Part shown: piece by piece, positions 11,466 to 21,755 of the stretch
Position numbering within the stretch: the first letter of the stretch is position 1
How the letters are laid out: each line of letters starts with the position of its first letter
The notes under the pieces: generated by a model
Databases searched by the model: none
Told to the model about the DNA's origin: nothing
What the model saw: only the letters and a program-made list of their open reading frames with translations
Assembly: GCA_000697665.1 (NCBI GenBank)
Contig: KL197715.1
Coordinates: forward strand, 1,064,923 to 1,128,922
Length of the DNA: 64,000 bases
From: Jaapia argillacea MUCL 33604
Taxonomy: Eukaryota; Basidiomycota; Agaricomycetes; Jaapiales; Jaapiaceae
Direction: 5' to 3'
Program-made: the position numbers and the translations under genes

Positions 11466-12415
11466 NNNNNNNNNNNNNNNNNNNNNNNNNNNNNNNNNNN
11501 NNNNNNNNNNNNNNNNNNNNNNNNNNNNNNNNNNNNNNNNNNNNNNNNNNNNNNNNNNNNNNNNNNNNNNNNNNNNNNNNNNNNNNNNNNNNNNNNNNNN
11601 NNNNNNNNNNNNNNNNNNNNNNNNNNNNNNNNNNNNNNNNNNNNNNNNNNNNNNNNNNNNNNNNNNNNNNNNNNNNNNNNNNNNNNNNNNNNNNNNNNNN
11701 NNNNNNNNNNNNNNNNNNNNNNNNNNNNNNNNNNNNNNNNNNNNNNNNNNNNNNNNNNNNNNNNNNNNNNNNNNNNNNNNNNNNNNNNNNNNNNNNNNNN
11801 NNNNNNNNNNNNNNNNNNNNNNNNNNNNNNNNNNNNNNNNNNNNNNNNNNNNNNNNNNNNNNNNNNNNNNNNNNNNNNNNNNNNNNNNNNNNNNNNNNNN
11901 NNNNNNNNNNNNNNNNNNNNNNNNNNNNNNNNNNNNNNNNNNNNNNNNNNNNNNNNNNNNNNNNNNNNNNNNNNNNNNNNNNNNNNNNNNNNNNNNNNNN
12001 NNNNNNNNNNNNNNNNNNNNNNNNNNNNNNNNNNNNNNNNNNNNNNNNNNNNNNNNNNNNNNNNNNNNNNNNNNNNNNNNNNNNNNNNNNNNNNNNNNNN
12101 NNNNNNNNNNNNNNNNNNNNNNNNNNNNNNNNNNNNNNNNNNNNNNNNNNNNNNNNNNNNNNNNNNNNNNNNNNNNNNNNNNNNNNNNNNNNNNNNNNNN
12201 NNNNNNNNNNNNNNNNNNNNNNNNNNNNNNNNNNNNNNNNNNNNNNNNNNNNNNNNNNNNNNNNNNNNNNNNNNNNNNNNNNNNNNNNNNNNNNNNNNNN
12301 NNNNNNNNNNNNNNNNNNNNNNNNNNNNNNNNNNNNNNNNNNNNNNNNNNNNNNNNNNNNNNNNNNNNNNNNNNNNNNNNNNNNNNNNNNNNNNNNNNNN
12401 NNNNNNNNNNNNNNN
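11466..12415. other. Assembly gap (950 Ns)
   Basis: The sequence is unknown here. Open frames that appear to cross the gap are artefacts of the Ns. Confidence 1.
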
Positions 12416-13220
12416 CTACTTATTATATTTGCGACTTTTTGGACTATTTATGCTTGTTTAATGCACAGTTGAGTGCCACAGTATATAAGGACTACTAGGA
12501 TAGAATGATAGCAACTTTTGCACCCTAAGAATATCAGTGTGACTTAAGCTCAGCCAGCTGTTGAGCCTCAGTCCTTAGAGCATCCTGAGCAGTTCCGAAG
12601 TAGTGACCAGCCTTTGAGAAGTCTCAAAAGCCTCTGAGAAGCCATCAGTCCCGACTTCTTTGTGGGAATCCTTGACTACCAAGATAAGATAAAGCGCACT
12701 TCTTGCCCCTGAAACTCAAATCTCCCGATCAACGACTGATCCGGAGTCAGCATATTTTGTTGTTGGTGTTGGTTGTTTTTTGGCTGACGATTAGTGATCG
12801 TTGTCCTGCTCCCCACCACCACTTTCGCTGCGTGATACCGCCCAGTGTTTTCAATCAAGGAAACTCGCCTGAGGTTTCCGTCTCAATGTTAACCAATCTG
12901 ACAAGTTTCAAGGGCGATGTCGAAATGCTTATGACCTCCCAGGGCCCACAGCCTATGGAAAAACTATTTCTCCATTTAGTATCTTGATAATTCTCTCCTC
13001 GCAAACCTCTGAATTTTTGCACAAACAGTAGTTGCCGTCACTTTGGATTGAGAGTATTGCTCTGCTGACATAGGTTGTTCAGTTGTCATTGTGGAACACG
13101 GGCCTATGCTTCAACCGCTTTCCATCCTTGACGCACCCAAGCCCTGGGTAACTTGAAGTCCATTTTTCTGGCATCTCAATGATATTCGCTATGCTAAATA
13201 TTTTCCCCCTTTCAACCAGG
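12416..13220. other. No supported gene
   Basis: This stretch follows the assembly gap. Short frames on both strands show no recognisable motifs and no similarity to other parts of the window. Confidence 0.4.
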
Positions 13221-13225
13221 AACTC

Positions 13226-13492
13226 AGTCCACCAGTTGATTTCCCTGAAGCTCTCAATCCTCTTCTCTGCTCTCTATCCCTTTTCCAGAGATTAGAGACC
13301 TTTGAGTGTAGCCCGGCATTTTGGGATAACGATACCTCTTGGTGGAGAATATGCGCTAGAGGTTCTTCCCTGGTTGCAGAGGAGTTGTTTCATTCAAACC
13401 CATCCCTTCGTGCCATCACCTTTCCCGACTCGCCACCCGATAACGAAATTTCGTATGGCATTGATGCAACATCTTATTCCTGAGGCCCTCAG
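13226..13492 (+). pseudogene. Possible remnant of an F-box or leucine-rich-type fungal protein
   Basis: One plus-strand frame reads PEALNPLLCSLSLFQRLETF, then ECSPAFWDNDTSWWRIC and HSNPSLRAITFPDSPPDN, before a stop near 13491. The text has the amphipathic, leucine-rich look of the C-terminal part of agaricomycete F-box-like proteins. No F-box and no start codon with a clear upstream exon were found, so this is at best a fragment. The identification is weak, and it could be an unrelated orphan. Confidence 0.3.
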
Positions 13493-13924
13493 GGTGTTAT
13501 TGAGGAGACTCCTGCTACATTGCAATTCATCAGTGGATGCTGGTGGGATTGATACAGTTGATTGTGGTGGTTGCGGTTTGGACTCATGGGGTCCGATTTG
13601 TGTGCAGCAGCCTGGAGGAGGTTGCATGGTTGGTTGGTCGCAGCAAAGGTGATGTTTCTGGGTCCTGGGTCCTGGGTCTTTGATTTCCTGAAGAGATTAC
13701 AGAGGGGCGATCGGTTGAACATCATAGATCTCGGAGGGCACTGTTGTGGGGGAGATTGTGATTGAGACGGTGGTTGTGTCTTTGCAGAAGGTCAGCTACA
13801 TGGAGGAGTGACCGTCTTTGGATTCAGTGTATGAGAGAGGTGGTAACTAGTCTATCAGGGGGCGCATCTTGGTTGAACGCCAGAACCAACGATTTCCAAG
13901 ATAATTCATTCTCAAAGTTACATA

Positions 13925-14463
13925 CTGTACCATTTCGATCTATTCGGCATGTCACACATCACAAGGCCCGAAGTTGACGAAATTTTATGCTGTGTCACAG
14001 GTCACAGGCCTTCTGCCGAATCCAAAATTCGGTGTCACAAGGGTTCAAAACCTGAAAATTTCTCCCCGGTCCTCTTAGGTGACTATTTTTGTTGGTTTTG
14101 GTCCATTTTGGCCTCCCTTTCTGTAATTACACCTGTATCCTGCTTTTGTGCTTTTCTGCAATGTAAATACTGTACCATTTTGATCAATTTGACAGTCACG
14201 CATCACAGCCAATTTTTTCTAACCCCTGGAATAATTTAATTTCGATTTTTCAGGTTTTCTGAGATTTGTCGGAGAAATTAAAAAGTCCTGAGTTTGTCAA
14301 ATTGATCGAGATGGTACAGTACTTGCTCAAAATTGCTACTTTGCCAGTCAACTGCCGAAAATTTCGACATTGTCACTCGTCTTGAGGCCAAGTGCTGAAA
14401 TGTCGAAATGGAATTTTGGTGTCACATATCACAAGGGGTGTCGAATAGATCGAAATGGTACAG
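13925..14463. mobile_element. Stowaway/mariner-like MITE (outer element of a nested pair)
   Basis: The element starts CTGTACCATTTCGATCTATT and ends with its reverse complement, GATCGAAATGGTACAG, and is flanked on both sides by TA (13923-13924 and 14464-14465). A terminal inverted repeat of about 25 bases with a TA target duplication is the signature of Tc1/mariner-type non-autonomous elements. It has no coding capacity. A second element with nearly the same ends sits inside it. The outer element ends only 26 bases from the predicted stop codon of the gene at 14489-15550. Confidence 0.85.
14170..14319. mobile_element. Short MITE nested inside the element at 13925-14463
   Basis: This 150-base element starts CTGTACCATTTTGATCAATT and ends with AATTGATCGAGATGGTACAG, close to a reverse complement. 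TA flanks it at 14168-14169 and 14320-14321. Its ends differ from those of the outer element by a few bases, so the two are sister families that a related transposase could have moved. Confidence 0.8.
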
Positions 14464-14488
14464 TAGTACAACATTCTGCATTCTGCAT

Positions 14489-15550
14489 TCAAACTGACTC
14501 ACGGGTCATCGGCAGGCATAATGGCGTCTCTGCATAAAATCCGTCAGCCCAATCACGTGACAGCCTGGAAAAATAGAGGTATCAACTCACCACAAAGTGA
14601 TCTCCTGGACAAGGCCCCCAGCCCTGGACCCTCCTAGTTTCTGGAGTACCGTATCACAAATCGTGTTATAGATATCAGCGTTGAGTCTCATGTTCACATA
14701 ACCTCCTATCACAAGAAAGCCCCCCAAAAAAGGTGATCAGCCTGTATGTCAAGTGTGCCCAACGCCTCGAGCACTGACCAGAGCCAGTATCACTTTGACT
14801 CAATCCTTGAAAGAGGACACCAGAGGAAGAAGTGGATTTGGAGAATGTAAGGTCAAAGGCATTCAACAAGCACGTGGGGTTGCCATCACCCATCCTACAA
14901 AAAAAAACATAGTTTGCAAGTAAGTAAACAGAACTTGCAAGTTCAAAGGTTGAAGTGTCTGTCTGGTACTAACTGGCACGACCTGATGCCAAAATTAGCT
15001 TGCTGGCCAGAACCTCTGTCTGTAGCTTGCCCATTAAACAATTTTGCTTGGACGTCGTTGCCACTCTGAAGTGCCTGGATGACATCCTTGACAGAGCTGA
15101 CCTCAGGACCAGAGAGACTTATTTGCAAGGTGGCAATGACGAGGTTGTCCACCAATGTGAATTGTCCGATTGGGATGGGGTTAAATCTGGAGTCGGATAT
15201 GGTGGGGGAGGAGTTAAAGTCAATATTATTATTGGATGTAAGTGTGAAAGTGTAGATGAACGTAATTGAACTATCATTGACCCAACCAATTTGCTCGAGG
15301 GTAGCCAAGAAGCTACCATACCATTTGGACAATTGTGCAAGCTTGTCGTATTGTTTGTTTGCCACAAGCTCTGAAAAGATGATCAAGTTCATCACATCGT
15401 CCTGCTCACATCAATTAGGATGATTAGAATGGTCAACGAGACGACAAAGAGGTGGGGGGGGGAACAGACTTGGCTTTGTTTGCTGAACCCTTTGGGGAAG
15501 GTTAGGAGGGCGTTACCAACAATGTAGGCGGAGGTGGTAGTAGTCGACAT
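14489..15550 (-). pseudogene. Hypothetical protein, paralog of the gene at 1-362, probably frameshifted
   Basis: An ATG at 15550 starts an exon coding for MSTTTTSAYIVGNALLTFPK. After a long intron the reading resumes at 15395-14943, with IIFSELVANKQYDKLAQLSK and IGWVNDSSITFIYTFTL. It continues in exons containing GDGNPTCLLNAFDLTFSKST and RLNADIYNTICDTVLQKLGG, and ends at a TGA at 14491-14489 after a spliced last exon. Against the copy at 1-362, one base is missing where that copy reads LIDWEQDD, which breaks the frame just before the second coding block. Translation from the internal methionines at 15395 would still give about 150 residues or more. I do not recognise the family and see no signal peptide or membrane helix. 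Confidence 0.5.
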
Positions 15551-16185
15551 CTTGGCTGATGTGATCAGGTTGAAAGAAAGATGAGGGGATAGGGAATGGC
15601 AGAAGGTGCTATCAGGTTTTATAGGATTTTGACCTCAAGTGTGGCAGAGGCCTATTGCTTGAACGCTGATGGCATCTTGAATGGAAGTTGCTCTGAGATG
15701 TAAGTTCCTTTGATGTTGCGAAGCAGAAGTGGGTGGATAACAAACTCTGATTCGACCAAAGATAATTCAGAATTGACAGGGGGGCTTGGAGGAGTGGTGT
15801 AAGTGGCACATTGGATAGGGAATGAGGGGGACGTATTGAGAAATTTCAGAAGATGTATTGTGAAAACTCAGACGATGTAGTGATGAACTTTAGGGGACAT
15901 TTCATGAACTTCGGGTCCAGAGGCGAATAGCGTCCCATGCGCCATCCAAAGTTGCAAATCGATGGTCACCTTGTGGGGGTCATCATGAACTTTGGAGGAA
16001 GTAGAAACATGAGAGTCGCCATTTCGTCCTCACATGGAAGTTATTGCGTTGAACCAAAATCAATAGCCATCGTTCAACTTGGCTGCAACAAGTGACTTGT
16101 TTCATTTGAATGGGTGGGAGTGGCAGAGTATCTGGATGTGTGGATGAGGACTATTTCGAGAAAGTTTGGAGGATGTGTTGAGGGA
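15551..16185. repeat. Duplicated 5' flank and dispersed repeat units
   Basis: Bases 15551-15880 match 363-660 near the window start. Bases 15880-16185 match 10850-11066, including GAGTGGGAGTGGCAGAGT. The stretch is therefore a mosaic of two repeats seen elsewhere in the window. It carries no supported gene. Confidence 0.6.
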
Positions 16186-16190
16186 TAGAT

Positions 16191-16860
16191 TGTTAAGATC
16201 ATTACTTCAACGAAGTATACAATGTAAGACTTGGATACTTCTCTGATGATACCCAGGCTACAGCCCCAGAAGTAGAATGACGAGAGGATGAGAGACTATC
16301 AGAGGTTTCCAGACAGATGATCAGACAGGGATCAAGTCAGAATGATGTGAATAAAGATAACGATCTATATTGACAAAGTGAACAAGATGGGGAATACTAG
16401 CGAATACAGGAAAGTATATATACTAAGATGAAGCACAGTCCGTAGTAGCAATGAGTAAGACAATCAGTAAGACAGTAGTAAGCATGAGTCAAAGTGAGTC
16501 AGGAGGAATAGGAGTCCACAGTTAGGGGTCTGTAGTCTGTAGTCCACAGTCGATGGTCTGATCTGTGAGTCAGAGACATAGGGGTCTGTAGTCCATGGCC
16601 TGGGTTGTACTGGAAGGTGGAGTGACGAGGTGACGAGGAGTCAGAGTGATGAAGAAGAAGGATAATGCACTAGAGGCTGGATGTGCAGGAATGAGGATGC
16701 GTTGAAGGGATGTTGAAGGGATATGAACCTGTCCCTTGTATTCAGGAGGAATATGATTGTAGTGCTTGATGATCCATATATGGAAGGATCAGATATCCGC
16801 GAGGAGTGTCGAGATAACAAGAAAAATGAAAATAGGCATAGCGCAGTGTGATTCTTAACA
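16191..16860. mobile_element. Solo LTR of an LTR retrotransposon
   Basis: The 670-base element starts TGTTAAGA and ends TCTTAACA, the TG...CA inverted ends expected of an LTR. It is flanked by a perfect 5-base direct repeat TAGAT (16186-16190 and 16861-16865). The surrounding repeat continues on both sides as it does, uninterrupted, near 11066. No internal coding region is present, so it is a solo LTR left by recombination. The superfamily (Ty1/copia or Ty3/gypsy) cannot be told from the LTR alone. The perfect target duplication suggests a fairly recent insertion. Confidence 0.85.
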
Positions 16861-16865
16861 TAGAT

Positions 16866-17350
16866 GATGTTTTAGGAACTTCAGGTTAGGAGGCGAATAG
16901 CATTCCACGGCCATCTGAAATGGGTGAGAAAACTGGAAATTGATGGTTGGCCTGGAGGCTTGGAGGGGCCTCATGAAATTTGGAGATTCAAGTACACCGG
17001 TCGTGAGTGCAGCTGCTTTGTAATTGGATACCGCACTGGCAAGGGCTCTCGTGTACATATAGGAATGACAATATATGACCAGTTCCACCTGGAGTGGTGG
17101 GTGTGCATTGGAGTGTGGGAGGAAGGAGGAAGGACTGATTTGAGAAAGTTTGGAGGACATCTTGAGAAACGGAGGGACATGCCATGAACTTTGAGTGACA
17201 GTTCCATAATCTTTGGGATTGGAGGCGAACAGTGTCACGGTAATCTGGAAAGGTGCAAAGCCAGAAATCGATGGCCAGCTTGGAATTTGGGATACGGAAC
17301 TGTGTGATCGCTTCTTTATCTGATGATGCAGCCCAGCGTCATATAAAGCT
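16866..17350. repeat. Dispersed repeat units
   Basis: Units of the family described at 701-1497 begin at about 16881 (GAATAGCATTCCACGGCC) and 17222 (GGAGGCGAACAGTGTCACGG). The first continues the block interrupted by the solo LTR. No gene is supported. Confidence 0.6.
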
Positions 17351-17399
17351 AACTGCTAAACCAAGTAAACATTGTTTAAGTTGAAACAGAACTTGTCCA

Positions 17400-18230
17400 A
17401 CTACCTTGATGGTAGTGAGCGCGAGGCTGTAGGGTTGTGTGTACTGAGACGCGAGTCAGGATGGGAGTGGAGGTGATATAGTTTGGTGGGAACAGGGAGA
17501 GCGAGAAGGGTTTCTTGGATTTGGGTTTCGAGCCTGCCATCGATGCAAAGTCGAGTTGAAGTAAACTGAGGAGGGACCTTACCAAAGGGTTGTATTGAGG
17601 TGTAGAGATAGTGGTGGGTGTGAGATGGTAGGTGGAGTATGATATGGAATCCGTCGAGCGGTATAGGCGATGGTATACTCATAGGATTCCCGAAGTTGTG
17701 ACCGACGGGGTTAGGACATCTTGAAGTTGATGGGTTTTCAGGCATAGGGGTTCTTCCAAGTTTTGAGGGAAGAGGTGGTACTACTAAGGGGCAGAAGGAA
17801 AGCTTGATTTCAAGATGGGGACACAAGAATTCAGGCTGGATGTGCGTGATGCCTGAGTTGACCTGAGTGGAGCTCACCAGGTCTTGATAAGATTCTGATA
17901 TGGGGACATGCCTAGGTTTTACCAGAGATGTTGGGAGGTTGTAGGGTTGGGGTTAGATGTGAGCAGTGATTGATGTCTAGCACAGTGAGAAGGTGAAGTG
18001 GCTGCACCAAGAAGGCGAGATTGTGGCGAGCGTTAGGTGACAAGTTGACCACATGGCTGAGTATGATATATAAGCCATCTGACCAGGGGATGGATAGTTT
18101 GATCATTGATGGGTTGGTAGTCGGTGAGATTGAAAAATTCACTGTGTGTATGGTGACATGCAATAGAGGCAAGAAAAAGACTGAGCAAAAAGTACTAGTA
18201 GACAAGTGGTGTGCTTCAACCCGTCAGATC
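17400..18230. repeat. Second dispersed repeat family, copy A
   Basis: This block matches 32290-32950, 38300-38760 and 39330-39960 along most of its length. Landmarks in order are CCGAAGTTGTGACCGA, GGGTTAGG, GATGCCTGAGTTGACCTG, GGGTTGGGGTTAGAT and ATAAGCCATCTGACC, ending with GCTTCAACCCGTCAGATC. In all copies it follows units of the first repeat family, so the two families probably form one composite element. Frames are not shared between copies, so I treat it as non-coding. Confidence 0.65.
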
Positions 18231-18525
18231 TTCATACTCTTTCCAACACTTCAATGTCGTCCCTCTGCTCATACTATCTCTCAAGTACGCTGGTGGTTCT
18301 GGTTCTGGAAGGTGATTGGAATGGCAGCAGGAGATATCTCTGTACTATCAAATTTTGGCTATCTGAGCTATCTGGGCCTGGCTACAGGCAATAGCCAATA
18401 TATGCAATGCACGGTACTTTACATAGACATGATGAGTATACCTAGGATACCATCAGTAGAACAAGGATACTCTCCCAAAAATGCAGTGATGGTCGATGAT
18501 GCATGGGAAGCGATCAGTCGGATTG
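18231..18525. other. 3' flank of the kinase gene, no gene seen
   Basis: There is nothing recognisable between the repeat block and the 3' end of the kinase on the opposite strand. Confidence 0.4.
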
Positions 18526-20071
18526 TCATTCAGAATCTTCTCCTCCAATATCCTCGAAATTAGATATGAATGCTGATGTAATGGAGTTTTGATGATCTTG
18601 CTCTTCCTTCTTCGGACTACCATCGACCAACTCTGAGGATGACCTATCTGACTGCTCCACCCGAGCCATGAAATAAATCAGTTTGGAAGCTGACAGTCGT
18701 CCAGCAGGGTTATGGGTCCAGCACAACTTCATCAACCTCCATAACTCATCAGACATACAACGTCCAGGACAATCATCTTTAGTGGGGTGAGTTGGTTGTT
18801 TACCAGCAAGAACCTTTGTGATGACGGCTGGTTCTGAGTTATGCTCAAGGAAGGGTGGGTGGCCAGTATAGATCTAGGGATGGGATGAACATGCAGATGG
18901 AATACATTCAATATGAAGGAACCCCTCACCTCCAAACACACATGCCCAAACGCATAGACATCGCTTGGGTGAGATCGCTGAGCACAATCAAATCCAAACT
19001 GCTCCCGTCCTATAAGTTCTGGAACCATCCAGCAAGTCAATCCAGCTCCAGATGAAGTCGTGAAGGCACCACGAGTTGAATCTGCAAAAATTGATAACCC
19101 AAAATCTGCAAGGTGAGCTTGCCTTGTTTCATCTATCAGAATGTTGGCCTGTAGATAATGAGAAAACCAGAAAAAGAAAGATGTGGATAGTGGCGAACCC
19201 ACTCACTCCTTGAAGGTCACCATGAACAATGTTTTCTTCATGAAGACATTCTAAACCTGCGGCAACTTGAGATAGCTGTTAACGAGGTGGGATTATCTCC
19301 TGAGTATCTATAGGAAATGAAGTTGTACCCACGATTGGGATCAATTCGACGTTTGCTGGACCAAGTGTTTCCAAGTATTGCAAGACACTGCCATATTGCA
19401 TCCAGGGGGAGACGAGGGAGAAGTTGTTATTCTTGTCAATTCTGAGGAAAGGTAGAATGTGTCCGTGGCTTTGTTGCTGCCACACAAGAGCCTCTCGGTA
19501 GAGTTGCTGTATCACCCATACATTGAGTCTGGTGAGAAAGTGGGACAAACCATCATACCTTTTGAAAATCGTGACGCTTATCCTCTAAGAATGTGTGGAA
19601 CCATAAGCGCTTGATAGCAACAGCGGTTTCGTGATGAGTCCCATGAAAGATATCAGCAAATCTTCTGCCAGCAACGGGGTCTTGCAACAGTAATTGAACT
19701 CCGTCAATATGTAATGCCAAAGGCAGGACATCCCAAGCTTTGGAAAGCTGAATGAGAAATCTTCCGATTTGTTGTCAGAGATCAGGATCAAGTCTTTGGG
19801 CAAATTGATAATAAGGTGCCGTGAAGATTGAGGGACTCGACAGCATGGGCGATGAGCTGTCCATGATCTAGGACTTGGTCATTTTTCTAGTTATGGTGGG
19901 AGCCGAAGAGGAACTTACAAGCTGTAAGAAATCCACCAGGCTATTTGGCTCTACCCGCTTGGATAAAAGAACATTGTTGCTGATGCGAGGTGAATTCAAC
20001 ATCCTTTCGAGTAGTTTCAAACATTTGGAGTTGCCTTCCTCCAGGGCCCTTTCGAAGGCTTCCAGTGGCAT
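18526..20071 (-). pseudogene. TKL-type protein kinase, probably broken
   Basis: Minus-strand exons spell a kinase domain in order. They show an ATP-site lysine in ETAVAIKRLWF (near 19610), then REALVWQQQSHGHILPFLRI, a hinge-like VSPWMQYGSVLQYL, the catalytic loop ENIVHGDLQGANILI (HGD in place of HRD), LADFGLSIF (DFG) and PELIGREQFGF. The C-lobe continues through DVYAFGHVCLEV to DELWRLMKLCWTHNPAGR. This layout is typical of the large agaricomycete tyrosine-kinase-like family. The N-terminal part, from an ATG at 20071 (MPLEAFERALEEGNSKCLKL), joins the kinase domain only through frame changes near 19740-19830, where I find no plausible intron. The gene may therefore be a pseudogene. Substrate and role are unknown. 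Confidence 0.8.
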
Positions 20072-21755
20072 CGATCGACTGTGAACGTTCTGGGCTCGAC
20101 AATGTAGTCAAAGTCTGGGGCAACACATAGAAAAGACTTACTGTTAGTAGTTGTGTACACAAGTCATACATGGACAAAATTCAGTCAGATATCTTGGGGC
20201 TCTTAGCATGTTGATGAAGAAAAGAATGCAGATCATCTGGTATTTGATGGGGAGGGATCGTCCACTGGAGACTCAAATTCAACGAGGTTGGTATATGACC
20301 TACTGAGTTTCAAAGCAGGATCCACCTGCCAAGCCAAGGTGCCTAAGTGCTGGCCTGGGAGGGGAATTAACACACAAGCCTGATAAGTTGCAGATAGACG
20401 AACCATATAGCTCTGTGGTAAAGGGGTTGCAAAGTGACGTCTATCAATCGACGCTTGACGCTCAAGTATGTTACTCCTTTTTGACATGGCTAGAGAACCA
20501 GCAGCTAATGGTGTTGTCATTTCAAGGGGTGGGGAATCGAGCCATCAACGTGGTGGAGTTTGACTTTCAGAAAAGTCCTCTTCAAAATTGGAAGGTGTTG
20601 CATCTTCTATCATTGCAGTTGATGGTGGGGCCGCAGTTTGAGGCTGGTGTAGAGGAAGAGCACACCTCCAGGTAGAAGGGCTTTAGACTTGTAAGCATAG
20701 CCTAGACGTAATGAGAGGGATAGGGAGAAGCGAGGTTGAGACTGCACGCTGTACTTGGTTTAACTGTGTACAGGTGAGAAACGTGGGGCTGCAAATCAGT
20801 AGTAAAGGCGAGAGGGTTGGCAGCTAGTAGAGCTTTCGAGAGCCAGGGAGCCAGATAGTCATAGACGAGAGGAGTAAGATCAGATCGCAAGCGTGGAAGT
20901 AAATTCCATGTGCGTTAGAGTCTGGAAAGCTTATTCGACCAAGAGCTAATCTTATCGAGATCAAGTTTAAGCAGTAAGTTCAAGTGTTCGAGGGGAGGAA
21001 TTCGTGTTCACACAGAGGGACAGTAGTAAAGTGCAGGGGGATAATTCGACAGAGGCCCTTGAAGGTGGGCTGCACCTAAGTACAAACTCCCAATGCATCT
21101 GCACAATCTCCGCCGGTGCCTTCTGAATGGGAAAAATAGCCGAGATGACAGAGAGACAGTGAGTGACTGGTAGAAATGGCGAAAGAATTCGATGTGAAAG
21201 AGGGGAGTGGGAGAGTAAGCTATGGAGGAAGCGAGTGTGTCCGAATCAAACGAAAAAGGAATTTCGATCTACGAAATCAAGCCTAACAGTACCATCGAAT
21301 TCCTTACCATTGGGGCAATTGCTTGGGGAGAAGACGACTCCCAAGCGATCAAGCTGGGGCAATGCACTGACGTCCCAGTCCAACCAATGGGACCCAGCGA
21401 TCAAACTCTGGGTTCTCCCCTACTTCCCCAACAGTTCCGGAACCCAACAATAAAGCTTCAACAAGATTCAAAAAATAGAATGTGGAGGACAGCCGAGACA
21501 TACGATTGAGTAGAAGGTAAAACGGAAGCGAAAAGAACAAGAGATAAGATAAGAGGAAAATGATGATCGCGAAGGACAAGATGATAAGATAAACCTGAAC
21601 CGAGTCCTCCAAATTGTAGGCAGCACATTCACGAGGGGCTACACATGGTTTGACGACAGCGTAGGCTTGCATTCTTGCGGCTTTCCGATTCTGGTAGTTA
21701 GTCTTCAAGGGCTAGATTTGATTGTGAGTGTGTTGAAAATGGAATTGATTCTGAT
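20072..21755. other. Long stretch without a supported gene
   Basis: Open frames of about 95 codons occur on both strands (for example 20233-20520 minus and 21222-21509 plus). None contains a recognised motif or has a partner elsewhere in the window. It may contain orphan exons. Confidence 0.4.

Noticed and set aside
11345-12498. Two open frames of about 380 codons
   Set aside because: They run through the block of Ns at 11466-12415, where no stop can be read.
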